Part shown: positions 1-11,125 of the stretch, in pieces
How the letters are laid out: the number at the start of each line of letters is the position of its first letter
How positions within the stretch are numbered: the first letter of the stretch is position 1
NCBI GenBank assembly: GCA_965153455.1
Contig: OZ234501.1
Coordinates: forward strand, 3,906,001-3,970,000
DNA length: 64,000 bases
Reading direction: 5' to 3'
Source: Sphagnum compactum
Lineage: Eukaryota > Bryophyta > Sphagnopsida > Sphagnales
Made by a program: the position numbers and the translations under genes
Notes under the pieces: generated by a model
Database searches by the model: none
What the model saw: the letters and a program-made list of their open reading frames with translations, nothing else
What the model was told of the DNA's origin: nothing

Positions 1-100
1 AAATAAATAAATAAAAGGGAAAAAAAGCGAAAAAAAAAAGGTGAAGAAGCTGTGCACGAGATCCAAGTCTATTGAAACTTGCGGGAGAAAAACACGAACC

Positions 101-199
101 ATGTTGGAAGAGCAGGAGGATCAAATCAGCGAAGCAACAAGTCTCTTCTTCGGCGGAAGTCGCGTCTCCTCTCCTCCTTCCCCAACAGCGCACTGAAGC
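101..199 (+). other. Possible short first exon or uORF, unidentified
   Basis: An ATG at 101 opens a 32-codon frame (MLEEQEDQISEATSLFFGG, then a Ser/Pro-rich tail) that ends in TGA at 197-199. The stretch is GC-richer and more codon-like than its surroundings, in the style of a plant first exon. No domain is recognisable and no downstream exon could be joined to it. It may be an exon of a gene whose remainder lies off the left edge on another frame, an upstream ORF, or chance. Basis: composition and reading frame only. Confidence 0.18.
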
Positions 200-254
200 C
201 AATTTTGACATCCCAATCTGAGGTCCGCAACTGCAGTTGATCCAGGTGCTGAAA

Positions 255-447
255 CCAGGGGCGTATTCCAGAGGACAACACAAACCCCACGACCAATAAT
301 TACTGACTGCTGTTTGCCGGTCTCCGAGCAATTCGTAGTCGTTGGATCCGGAACTTGCTGGCAGCCTTCGACGGTCGGATGGATATCCAGTCACTTCTGA
401 TCGTCAATTATTCGAGGTCGTCAAAATCCAGGGGCGTATTCCAGAGG
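255..447 (+). repeat. Direct repeat of a 20-bp motif
   Basis: The 20-bp string ccaggggcgtattccagagg occurs identically at 255-274 and 428-447, spaced 173 bp apart. The flanking bases are only loosely similar, so this is the remains of a local duplication or part of a dispersed repeat. No gene is visible between the copies. Confidence 0.55.
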
Positions 448-529
448 CCATCATGCATTCCATTTTTTGGCCAAGGAGATTGGCAGGGTCAGAGTAGGTT
501 TGTATCACTGTTGGGCGGTTCTTTGAATT

Positions 530-835
530 TTTACAGAACCAACCGCATGTTCCAGTTCTTTGAAAAACAATTCGGAATCAAAAGAATGGCCAGGGTTCCC
601 AGTTATTCAAAAACCTCAAAGAACCCCGGAAGTTTTCATGATATAACCGATTAAGAACCGGAGGTTCTTTGGTTGACTCTTTGGCTGATTCTTCGACCCT
701 TCTAAAAAAATTGAGAACCATGGTTATAAACTGATCATTTGAACATTTTGAGAACCTGTGAGTCACGGGGCTGATAACCAGCAGGTATCTGTCCCTCATT
801 CTAAGAACTGCCCGCAACACTGGTTTTGTATAGGA
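530..835 (+). repeat. Dispersed repeat, copy 1
   Basis: A roughly 300-bp non-coding repeat rich in GGTTCTT, AGAACC and GAACCATGG motifs. A recognisable second copy lies at 37,810-38,080 in the same orientation, sharing for example 'attctaagaa' followed by 'caacactg', and 'agaaccatggtta'. A weaker inverted copy lies in SPAG6 intron 6 at about 3,330-3,540. No transposase, reverse transcriptase, clear terminal repeat or target duplication was seen, so the class is unknown. The short ORFs on both strands here are products of the repeat. Confidence 0.55.
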
Positions 836-878
836 GCAGGGTTGGTCTATCAGCTCTTCCGCACTTCTCCAGGCAAAA

Positions 879-896
879 AAACCCTAAACCCTAAAC
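879..896 (+). promoter_or_regulatory. Telo-box / short interstitial telomere motif
   Basis: AAACCCTAAACCCTAAAC at 879-896 matches the plant telo-box (AAACCCTA), here two and a half units of the Arabidopsis-type telomere repeat. Telo-boxes commonly sit near plant promoters, but no gene start is evident next to this one. It could equally be a trace of telomerase-mediated break repair. Confidence 0.5.
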
Positions 897-899
897 TTT

Positions 900-1876
900 A
901 GCCCCAAAAATTATGAATAAAAAATCCTACTTCGTTCATTACTTTCTAACAATACCGAAAGTGTGGCTCAATTTTTTTAGTTTTGATTTTCTTGAACTTT
1001 CAATGGCAGAATTGTTCAACATATTTGCTAACTCTTGCACAAGAGGTCCCAACATTGGCGAACCACCTTGACACACCTCAACTCTCATCCAGGGCATTCC
1101 AATAGTAACAAGTGCATGATGGAGAGGACCATGGTTTACAAGATCTCAATGTGACAAATAAACAACCTTTTTTCATATTTAGAGATGTTGGACATGGCAA
1201 CCATTCATATTGGCCAAATAAGGGGTTTGTGGGTGGAGATGCTCTAAAAGAGTGCCTAGGTACATAAAATTATGTGATGTGGGTGGGTAAGCATAACAAG
1301 TGAGATGGCTAGGCTTGGAAGAGGTACCATAATACATGGATGGCTTCAGCACGAATTAAACTAATTTTTATTTTGTCAATTTCTTTGAATAATAATTACA
1401 CCATTACATGGATAACCAGTCCACTTGGAACCATAGTCTCTGGATAAATCAAATGAGACAATGTTTTGCTAAAGACCTGGTGATACAAATTCCAATTGCA
1501 GGAAAAGGATAAATGCATGAAAGAATTATTTTGTCTCCAACACACACATATTTTAACCCACCATGGAATTTGTGTCAGGGCAGCTTCACAAAGACTTGGG
1601 TGGGTTATTGTATGCTGCGGGTTAACTGAAACTTGGGATCAAGAATCAAGATGGGTAAGGCATCCCAAAGCCTTCCAAACATATAGTCTACCCATAAGCC
1701 CAGAGTCAGTGGGCAATGAGAGCTTTGGAGCTTGCGGAACTATGTGTATACATCTTATGGAAGTCTTTAAAGCATGAGTGATATAAAGTGTGATTTACAC
1801 ATAGTAGTTGGTACAAACAGACCAGACCAAAACCTGGTTTGGTGATAATTAATTGCACACAAGTTGTAAATCCTAC
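900..1876. other. 3' flank of SPAG6, no gene seen
   Basis: This is AT-rich, non-coding sequence downstream of the SPAG6 stop codon. One 93-codon open frame at 1,496-1,777 has no recognisable domain and no coding character. The SPAG6 3' UTR and polyadenylation site must lie here on the minus strand, but no signal could be fixed with confidence. Confidence 0.5.
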
Positions 1877-4800
1877 CTAGAATTTTCCACTAGTTAGTTT
1901 TTGGAGGAGAACTTCTGAATAGCCAGGGGAGTAATAGTGCACAATCTCAATTGGGTAACTGCTGTTCACACTGTCTATGAGCTCTTTGATTTCGCTTCCA
2001 GCTTCCACACAAATCTCCTGTATTTTGGCAAAGCTGCCAGAGGTCACCAATTGTGTCTTGGCCTCCTGGTCATGAGGAATCACCTTTGCTATTTGTGCCA
2101 GCACATACTTAAGTATTCCTTCGGGTAGTGGTGGGCCCTGTCATAACCAACCCAATGCCTGAATGTTCAACTCTTGACTCTAATTTGTATATACAAGTCT
2201 TTTGCATCAAGAGCCCTGTCAATTGTGAGACATTCTAGTGCACCATGCAATATCTTCAATTCCGAAACGTTGCAATAACATGATGTATTTTCCCAAGTTA
2301 TGGCAGACTTTTTGATTGTAAAAGGAAAAACACAACACAAAAAGCCTCTGTGTTAACTTACTTGAATAACAGCATCCAAAGCAGGGAAATATGTAAGACG
2401 GTCACAAATGCCTTTCAAAGCCTTCTTGCATTTTGTTTGCAAGTCCTCACTGCTTGTCTTTGCAATGAAGCAATGCACTAAAGCTTGCAAGGTATTGACC
2501 TCAGCCACAGCCTTTGCATGATTCGGAGTATGCCTGCCGATTTGACCGAGTGACCAAGCACTTGCACTTTTGATGTGGTCCTCTATTTCAGTAGTGAGGG
2601 CATCAATAAGAGGGGGAAGCCCATCTGATGCAATGACAGCAAGAGCAAGTGTCTCTGAAAAGGCAGCTATGTATCCCAATGCCATCACACCTGCAGCAAA
2701 CAGAGGCAGGCATAACGTTAGTTAACCCAGCAAAACTGCACACATTTTCTTCTGCCCAAAGTGCCCCTTCTGTGAGTACCCATTAGTCACATCACCATTG
2801 AGTGTGAGAATGTGCAACCACTGTACATATCCATCTTTGAGTGAAAATAGAGCCCACCCACAAGAGAAGGCGATACCAGCTGTTAGGACCATTGGCCTTC
2901 AATGTTAGCAAACAAGCTCCCAGTTATGCTAGCTTCAGCTGGTTTCCATTGCATGTAAAAACCAGTGTTGCCAAGTTCTTGGATATCAAGAGGTTCAGGT
3001 CCAAGTTATAGGTCAGGTTCTAGAGTCTTCAGACTAGAGGTTATAAGTTCTCTTGGAACTGTCATCAAAACCTAACCAGGAAACTAGTCTATTTTCAAAA
3101 TATAATTAGAATCTGAAGGGGGGGGGGGGGGGTTGGTGCCCCCGTTTCCTAAAAGGTTCAGGTTCTCCACATACATATGGGCAAATTTATTAACAAAAAG
3201 TATAAACTTGGCCCTTCATTTTAAGCTACTGCATTTGATTGGTTCTACATAATTGATATTACATAAGTCTTGTCTTGATGTGCATTAGTTGAACAAACCA
3301 ATATTCCACCCAAAAAAATTTAGTTGTGTGTAATGGAGATGAAACTGGACCTGGTCTTAAACCAAACAAGGTTTTAATTCTTCATGAAAATGACCTGAAC
3401 CAAAGGTTTTTGAAACCCCATGAACTGATCTCAAGACCATATGGAAGGTTCCATTAGAAACCCATAAAAAACCCAAGTTAGAACTGAGACCAAAGGTTCC
3501 TTTCGAAATCAAGAAATGGACAACATTGGTAAAAACTGTGACATTGGTAATTTTAGGAGGTGGGGATACCAGGCAGGCGCTCATTGCCATTGACTTCACG
3601 AATGTTTTCAACAAGGGCAGCAACACCACCTGTTGCCACAATTAGTTGGGCCAACTCTGGTGTGTGCTTGCACACCTCCCTCACCACTGTGGCCGAGTTT
3701 CGTCTAACCATGGGGTCTGTGTCTTTCAATAGAAGATAGACCTTTGGAAACACATCTGCTGCAACAATCACCTGCAAAATTCACTTGACAAAAAATTTGT
3801 TCTCGCTGAGAAACTGTCTGAACTACTACATGATTCCTCAATGACACAATATGATATACATATGCAATTTTGATGCTTCTCACACTTATGGTTTATACTA
3901 CATCAATGTTGCATACTCAACTCAATTCTACTGCGTCCTCCAGTGTAACCTTTCCAAGCTCCCATGTTCACTTGAAAACAATTATCATAGACAAAGTTCT
4001 GACCAGAATATATCAGCTTACATAAAATACATAGCAAAAAAACTCTTTAACACGAGAATGAAACACATGCATACCTCTGCCAAGTCCATGGTATGCTTTG
4101 CAATTTGACTAAGTAAACAACAGATCTGAAAACATACAACAAATCAAACCAGGTTAGCTTTTTTAGGTATCTTTCTAGCAAGATTTATGCAGGCCCTTGC
4201 TTCAAAACTATGCTAGGAATGAGTGAAAATGCTGTGATAAGTAGAATAGACATACACAAAGACTGTAAAACTGGGGAGTGGAAATGAAGAGTTCCGATTG
4301 CAATATTTTGCAAATGATGGGGGGGAAACCTCTAAGAGAAATTTTGGGGAATTTCAAACAAGCCCACAATCAGAATTTATGAGACCCCTTATTAGCAGCT
4401 GAAGACGATTGATTGTTTAGGCATCCAGCGGATGTGGAGAGGGTGATGGGACGACTCCATACATCTTTTTTGAGCTTGGCATCGGCATGGTTAATGAGAG
4501 GGGCAGTGAAGGGCACTGTGCCTGCATCTACCACACCCTGTGCTAGCTCTGGTGTATGCTTTGCTATATCTGCTAACAAAGCTGCTGCTATCCTCCTTAG
4601 TGAAAGCTCTGGTTCCTGCAACACTGGAAAAACATTTCTTCAAAACCACAAAAGTCTTGGGTGTCCTGAATGAGTTTTCCAACAACTCTTTGTCTGCCGG
4701 AACCGCTAAAGTAATTTTGCTATCAAGACTTTGGCATCCTCTGATTTATAAACCTAGATATATGTCTACTTTTCGACATTTGGAATTTGATTCAAGGATA

Positions 4801-6403
4801 TTTATTGCTGGTGTAGATGAGGTTTCAGAGTACCAAAGGAAAGCTTAGACTCCAAACTGGAAGCCTCACATAGAGAAAGAATAACCAGCTGCACATTTCA
4901 ATAATTTTCAACTGAACATGCTTCTTGACAATGTGAAGACATGCACAGCAACATCTACAAAAATCTATCCACCAAGTAGAATGAGAAGGAGAGAGGGTCA
5001 GATGTACCTGGACAGCAAGCACAAGGAGGCTGACTGCACCAGCATCAACAACAACTTGGGCAAGTTGAGGAGTGTGACGAGCAATATTATCCAGAGCACC
5101 AGCCGCAACCTCCTTGACAGAGGGGTCAAACTCCTCCAGACACATAATTAAGGGAGGAATGGCACCAGAGTCCACCACTGCCTGGGCCAGGGGAGCTGAG
5201 TGTTTGGCTATGGCTCTCAATACACCAGCTGCAGCTTTCTTATTATACCTGTTCTGTTCCCTGCATGCACAAGCCAATAACATATCATTGCCCCCTTCAA
5301 GGATCATACAGACCCATGCTCAACTTTTGAGTGAAAAGAAGTCTAAGTACAGTGAGGGAAAGAAAAACTCAAAAAGAATTCTTCCACACATGATGTTCGA
5401 TTGAGACTGGAAACAAAGGTACAATGAAGAAATGGTGATCCCTTCACATATAACTCAAAAGATGATAAAAGGAGCAATTGTTTGACCAAACCTAATTTCA
5501 TCAAACCAACTTCAACCTTTCTTTCTTTCTTCAACATCTGAACTTGCCTAAGATTGAATGATACCACACACAACCCAAAGTGAGTGTGAAGGTTTGGTGG
5601 TGCCTCAAGCTAATAGCCCAGTCAGTGCTCATGACCACTTTCCCAGTGCCTGTGGAGTGAAACCACCAGTATGATATCTGCATACTAACTAGCTGATACA
5701 AGCCTGCCAACATGTAACAGACAGGGGCAAGAAAGAGGCTATTGCTTTACTTGAGAGAATACACAAGCTGAATGAGGATGTTCTCATGCACAATGGCTTC
5801 AGCAATTTCCTCACTGTAGCTTGCCAACCGGCTCAGTGCCAGTGATGCAGTTTGTTGGATATTGGGTACACCATCCAGCAATAATGGCCTCAAAATTTGC
5901 ATCACCCCCGCATTATGCAATACCTCCACATTCTGCACAGGGGCCAGCCAGAACTCAAAACTGCAAGCTTGATGAACGCTGTGGAAATTGAGGCGTGACA
6001 ATGACTATTGGAGTGAAAGTCCAACTCTTTGCCATAGTCATCCACATTGCTATTTGAGAAAGTCATAATGGGCAAAACACAATGTGCAGCACCATGAAAT
6101 GTTGAAATCAATGCAAATGCATCATCCAAAATTCATTACTGTGGCAATCTGGGCCTGCTTGCAACTCCTCTGAACTTGTCAACATGTAAGAAAGCTATCA
6201 GCTTCCACAATTCTTGGGACTTCTTGAATGTCCCAAGATGATGATGATGAACAAAAGACTAATTGACAAAAAGACATAATTTTGTGGAATATTGGAAAAT
6301 TAACCTGGGGCTTTGTTGCAAGTTCTGCACATGTTTGCACGAATATGATCCGAGCTTTTTGGAAATTTTCAAGCACCTGAAGAATGGCCCTAGTGGTTGC
6401 CAT
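1877..6403 (-). CDS. SPAG6: SPAG6/PF16 homologue, axonemal central-pair armadillo-repeat protein (8 exons, intact)
   Basis: Exons on the minus strand: 6403-6305, 5932-5751, 5260-5008, 4615-4463, 4125-4075, 3771-3570, 2690-2362 and 2137-1877. All seven introns are GT...AG, phases join exactly, and the total is 1,530 nt (509 residues plus stop), the same length as human SPAG6. The start is ATG at 6403 (MATTRAILQVLENFQKAR), aligned with the family N-terminus. Tandem armadillo repeats follow, carrying the family's repeated IA(R/K)HTPELAQ-type helices: IAKHSAPLAQAVVDSGA in exon 3, IAKHTPELAQGVVDAG in exon 4, VCKHTPELAQLIVATGG in exon 6 and IGRHTPNHAKAVAEVNTL in exon 7. The C-terminus has the diagnostic VIPHDQEAK and YYSPGYSEVLLQKL. 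SPAG6/PF16 stabilises the C1 microtubule of the flagellar central pair and is needed for normal flagellar beating, so expression is expected in spermatogenous cells. No stop or frameshift interrupts it. The gene symbol is by homology. Confidence 0.93.
3118..3132 (+). repeat. Poly-G run in SPAG6 intron 6
   Basis: Fifteen consecutive G on the plus strand, inside the intron between exons 6 and 7 of SPAG6. It is prone to slippage and assembly length error and has no coding effect. Confidence 0.9.
3330..3540 (-). repeat. Dispersed repeat, copy 2, within SPAG6 intron
   Basis: Read on the minus strand, this block resembles the repeat at 530-835 and 37,810-38,080: a 'cagtt..tcaaaaacc..' core followed by 'ttttcatgaa'. 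It lies wholly inside SPAG6 intron 6, upstream of exon 7, and leaves both splice sites untouched. Confidence 0.4.
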
Positions 6404-6603
6404 GGCATCTACTTCTGCTCTTCCTCACCCCTGGTGGTATATCCTCCTCCCCTTGTCCTGACAACAGGTTGATTATCACCTTCCGAAATCCAGTGCACAA
6501 AGCACTGACCTTTCCATGAAAATGCAACCTTGAATTTCCATGTTCAAAGCCTTCTAGGTCAATGTCATGATGCCAATGAAGATTTGGTTTTGACACCAAA
6601 TTT
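6404..6603 (-). promoter_or_regulatory. Presumed SPAG6 5' UTR and proximal promoter
   Basis: This is the sequence immediately upstream of the SPAG6 start codon on the minus strand. The reading frame is closed upstream of the ATG by in-frame stops, supporting that start. No TATA box or transcription start could be assigned with confidence. Confidence 0.35.
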
Positions 6604-7111
6604 CCCAATTCTCAACCTCAACACAATTGGGTCTCCAAGAGTTTAGAACTACTTCTACTCCACATGCTACAGTAGACAACATCACACAGGGATTCTCTCA
6701 AAAGAAGATCCAAGTGGGTCCTTTCAATTAGCAATGGCAACAATTGAAACTCTCTCGCCCATAACAGATTTATTCATCAAGAAACCTTTTGGGGGAAAAA
6801 AAAAATGGTGATCTTGGGTTGAACTAAAGAAACTAAAACTACTTTTACCTACAAAATGACCCAATTCTCAACCTCAACACAATTGAGTCTCCAAGAGTTT
6901 AGAACTAATTCTAGTCCACTTGCTACAGTAAACAACATCACCACAGGGATTCTCTCAAAAGAAGATCCAAGTGGGTCCTTCAATTAGCAATTGAAACTCT
7001 TTAACCCATAACAGGTATTTCCATCAAGAAACCTTTTGGAGGGAATTCAGACAAAATGGCAATCTTGGGTTGAACTCAAGAAACTGAAACTACTTTTACC
7101 TACAAAATGAA
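6604..7111 (+). repeat. Two-copy tandem duplication, about 256-bp unit, upstream of SPAG6
   Basis: Unit 1 (6,604-6,859) and unit 2 (6,860-7,111) both begin cccaattctcaacctcaaca and both end with 'ctacttttacctacaaaatga'-type sequence. Long blocks match, such as 'gggattctctcaaaagaag' and 'atccaagtgggtcc', with scattered substitutions and small indels between. The duplication starts about 200 bp upstream of the SPAG6 start codon, so it probably lies in the promoter region. No ORF spans it. Confidence 0.85.
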
Positions 7112-7615
7112 TCACCCATTTCCAGGCCTAGACAACAACTTGCTACAAAAGCCATTTGTGCGTTGTGGATGATATTTTGTGGGGAGGATTTTGTAAGCTT
7201 TAGGGTGCAGTCTCTTGTTTGCATCATGCATGAGGTGTGAAGTAATTCGCTGGATTGTTTTGTGTAGAAAGATTATGTCTCGCAGATTCTAATGAAAGTC
7301 ATGAAAGGGAGGGAGGTTTCAGCTGATTTGCTTCAATTCCACCCTCAACAACACCTTCATCTGAACCGTTTGATTAGAGAAGGCCAGCTAAATGCATGTA
7401 CCGGACCCCAAGACCACAGCAGTTACAACTCCCGTTTGTGGCGCTTTGAGCACACAACTTCTGATGCAACAAAGTCAAGACTATTTGTGCTGTTTGTGGT
7501 CAAAAGGGTTGGACTTACTGGAACTGCTTTTTTGCTCTGTAGATCCAGAAAACCCACAACAGTGTCAACTTCATGAGACAAAACATCTGTGTGTGTAGAT
7601 TAGAAAATATATACA
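7112..7615. other. Non-coding stretch upstream of the MITE
   Basis: Overlapping ORFs of 68-94 codons occur at 7,292-7,598, with no recognisable motif, no family resemblance and no splice-linked continuation. I see nothing assignable. Confidence 0.4.
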
Positions 7616-8149
7616 TTAAGGTCTGGGGTGGCAGATTGTGTGTAGGGTAATTGGCTGAGGGCCGATTATTTGGGGAATGTCCCCCGCATAAGGGGTGTTG
7701 CATGGTGTAAAATGTGACACATTTCTTACCTTTTTTATCATGATACCTAACAGGTACCAGATGGGTATCACGGTACAAACAAGTACTGCGGGCATTTCAA
7801 AAAGCAAAAATGCCTGCCTCTGCAGGCATTTCACTTTTCAAAATGCTCGCTCATTTCTCATGACTCCTTTACCACATATACAACACCCTCCATTTGCACT
7901 GCCACAAAATGCAGAGTGTTTTATGACATTTTCTTGACCACATTTTATATGATATAATCTTGCAATTGTATGATCATTTTTATATGATCATATTCTTGCA
8001 AAGTGTATGCTCATGCACTTGTAAAAGTGACCAAAATGTGTCTGTTGACCAAAATGTGACTAATGATCATACATTTGAAGGAGTGACCAAAATCTTGGTT
8101 GAGCATGAATTTTCAAGAAAGTTTTTGAATCTGTTACCCCAGACCTTAA
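7616..8149. mobile_element. MITE-like element with 22-bp terminal inverted repeats
   Basis: The left end ttaaggtctggggtggcag (7,616-7,634) is mirrored by ctgttaccccagaccttaa (8,131-8,149). Extending inward by 'att'/'aat' gives about 20 matches in 22. The outermost TTAA is palindromic, so it may be the target duplication (TTAA, or the TWA type used by PIF/Harbinger) rather than part of the repeat. The 530-bp interior has no transposase and includes a small perfect hairpin (aaatgcctgc/gcaggcattt, 7,808-7,831). This fits a non-autonomous DNA transposon, possibly mobilised by a Harbinger-type enzyme. The class is an inference from length, terminal repeats and target. Confidence 0.7.
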
Positions 8150-9067
8150 CGTCATGGAATGTTCTCAACATTGCCCATTATATTGGGTGCGTCACCAAGC
8201 TTGCCTTAACAGCCTCACCTGGCACCTTACCCAACACAATGGGCTTGACTATTCCATAGTAGGGTAGAATGGTCGGTGGGCGAACACTTAAACACCCAGG
8301 GCATGCCAGATCCAAGGGGAAGGTCCTTTGTTTTTGGCATCCTAACAAAACTACAAACTCCTCCTAGCACATCCGACGCACAAAAATCATCAAAAAAGGA
8401 TTAGAAATGAGAAAGTTAAGGCCCCCCAAAGTAGAGGGGGTTAGGAACTCAAAAAAACAAACCACCTAACACTACAAAGCCAGTTCCCAAACACCTAAAA
8501 CATTTGCTGTTGCTATTAACGTTCAAAGATGATTTGTAGAACTAAAGGTGGCGCTCCTATAGCATTTTAAATCATTTAAAATGAACAAAAAAAAAGAAAG
8601 CATAATTATATTTATTTCAACAAATTCCACGTGGCCCACTTCACACCTCAACTTAGTTGACTTTTTGACTAGGTTGGTAAGAGTGCGGTGTTGACCATCG
8701 CTACCAATTGACCATTGATTTTTAATTTTAATTAATAAATTCATAATCAATTTATAGTGGAGAAATCCACTTTCAAAATTTGTCAAGTTCTATCATGTCA
8801 ACCACTTCACTATCTTGGTTAGCCTTGTTTATGGATGGAAGAATGTTGAAAATTTTGATGGATGAAATAATGTCTATGTTTTCCACTATAGTTCAACTTT
8901 GATTTGACTTTAGGTTCAACTTAATTGTGACTTTTTTATAACTTTATTGTGACTAGTTTCCAATTTTGGTAATTTTGAAACTCCTTAATATTGAAGTGAA
9001 TAACTTTCATTACATTTCACCTTGCCACTAAAAGCTCTGAGTTTGTTGGAAAATTTTCTATTTCTGG
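8150..9067. other. No gene seen
   Basis: Non-coding, AT-rich sequence. The only open frames are short and lack motifs. Nothing assignable was found. Confidence 0.4.
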
Positions 9068-9472
9068 TTTCACTCTCTCTAAACTAATACTGTGTAAACT
9101 AATATTCTCTCTAAACTAATATGCGGGCATAGGCCCGTGGTGGGCCTCATACTTAATCTAATAATTCTCCATAAACTGATATTCAATATTTTTTTCCGGT
9201 CCCATAGCATTTTATAAACTAATACATCATACATATGGCACCAAAAAAGCGATGAAATCAGAGGAAACACCTTCGAAAGTATAGAGCTAGATGCGCTGGA
9301 AGAAGCTATCAATATTCCTCTATTAACCTCCATGACCTTCCATGCTGCTCTGGCAGGTTCCGGAATGATTTTTGTTACCCCCCATATAATTTGTGTAAAC
9401 TAATATCCTCCATAAACTAATATCTTCTGGCCGGTCCCAAGGATATTAATTTAGAGAGAGTTTACTGTATAT
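9068..9472 (-). mobile_element. pogo/Tigger-like relic
   Basis: The right end, read inward on the minus strand, is tacagtaaactctctctaaa; the left side begins with ctctctctaaactaata. Together they make an imperfect inverted pair. The motif 'taaactaata' recurs several times inside. On the minus strand at about 9,240-9,350 there is a short degenerate coding trace containing RAAWKVMEVNRGILIAS, loosely like the end of the DDE domain of pogo/Tigger transposases. Termini of the form CAGTAAACTCTC and a TA target are known for that group. Too little protein is left to be sure. Confidence 0.35.
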
Positions 9473-9479
9473 AGGTTTG

Positions 9480-11125
9480 GTTAATCACTAGTAAATATTA
9501 ATTAATTAATAGTTAATTATTAAAATAATTAATTATTCATGAGTTAAATTATTTAGTTAATATTAATGATTAATTAAAAATAATTTAGTATCTACAAATT
9601 AATTCAATAAGTTATAAATTTAATAATTTGTAGTTAATATTCAAGAATTACCAACTAGTTAATAATTTATTTTGCTAGATATTCAATTTAAAACCTAAAT
9701 ATTTTTTATTTAATTAGTTGATCACTAGAATTTTAAAAGGTTTATTTTTTAAAGTAAAAATAATGGTTTTATTTAAATGTTTTAATAAATAAAAAATCAT
9801 TTTATTTTATAAGTAATTTCCAAATAATTAAATACATTAAAAAGTTACTGATTAATTTGATTTTTGAATTTTTGAATTTATTATTTATTATTTATTTATT
9901 TCTTGAAATACTAAGTACTTGCACACATGGCATGCACCAAAGGTCTAGGCATGGTCTAGTTAAGTCTAACCTAGGTGCCTTAGGTTAGCCTTAAGTGTAA
10001 TAAAAATTGTAGTTGCAATTTAATTAATATTTTCTCTTAAATGTTTTGAAGAAAAAACTTAAAACCCTCTCTAGTTTCAAACCCCATATCTTTTTCATTT
10101 TTAATCTTTTTTGAGTGATCTAAAAACCTATGGGTGTATCAACTAGAAATCTACAAGACCTCTTTCAAGTCCAAATGCAAAAAAACAATGACAAAAGAAC
10201 TTAATCTCAAAATCCAAAATTGCAACTTAATTTCAACTAATTAATCACTAGTTAATGCACCCATAGTTTTTTAGATCACTTAAAACAAATTTAAAATGAA
10301 AAAGATATGAGATTTCAAACTAGAAAAGGTTTTTAAAAAATAATTCAAAACATTTGAAACAAAGTATCAACTAAAGTGCAACTATAATTTTTATCCTATA
10401 TTGTTTGTCATAGCTTCCAAGTTTGTAAACTACATAATGAAGTTGGTGCACCAAGTGTTTTCAAAAGGTGAAGTTGACACCTAGAACAAACTAATGAGAA
10501 AGGTTTGACCTTAAAGGCCACATGGGGAAAAAAAAATTCATCTCAATCCTACTTATCTACCCTAAGCCTAAGTAGCACTATGGTCTAGTTATTTACCTAG
10601 GCCTACCTACCTACCTAGGTTTATATTAAGGAGGTCTATATAAATAGATAGGCCTAATAGGTAAATACTTACCTACTTATTTCTAGGTGGACCTACATAC
10701 CTAGACCTAAGCCTACACATAATTTTAGATAGGGACACATGTCAACAAACTATTGCTTAAATTCTTTACCTAAACATAACTTTGAATAGGACAAATTCAT
10801 GAAATTGGAAAATAGTTGAAAGTTCAACTTTGAGATTTAGACAAAAGTGGATGAGTTTCATTTAGAAGTCGAAAATGTTCCCTCGATTAAAATGGTCTGT
10901 CACTTTCAACTAAAATCTTGTTACCTCAATGTTGGTTGAAAAATTGACACATGTAGGTAGGTTTCGATTGTGTTGTGGGTTCGACTTAACATTGTCAACT
11001 ATTTTGGTAAGAAGTTAATAACGTCATTTTGAATTGAAAAAAACATTTTATAGTTGAAAATGATGTTTTCAACTTCAAAATATAGTTGAAACCATAGTTG
11101 AAAACCCTAGTTTTTCTCCTAATGA
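9480..11125 (+). repeat. CACTA-family-derived AT-rich repeat, copy A
   Basis: Shares several blocks with copies elsewhere in the window: an AT-rich core (9,700-9,900) matching 33,340-33,540, a run of interleaved CCTACCTA/TAGGTAGG words (10,550-10,700), and a decayed right end (ccctagtttttctcctaatg) resembling the right terminus at 14,374. No left terminus was found and no ORF is coding. The element is probably truncated. Confidence 0.5.

Noticed and set aside
879-896. Telomere or subtelomere boundary
   Set aside because: Only two to three units are present and ordinary sequence continues on both sides; a short telo-box is the better reading.
4370-4462. Apparent frameshift in SPAG6 after LINHADAKLKKD, where the open frame stops resembling the family
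   Set aside because: A GT donor follows LKKD directly, and the expected continuation (ICCLLSQIAKHTMDLAE) is a 51-nt exon at 4,125-4,075 after a ttttcag acceptor. The gene is intact.
4825-5307. 160-codon minus-strand ORF
   Set aside because: Only 5,260-5,008 is coding (SPAG6 exon 3); the rest is read-through into introns.
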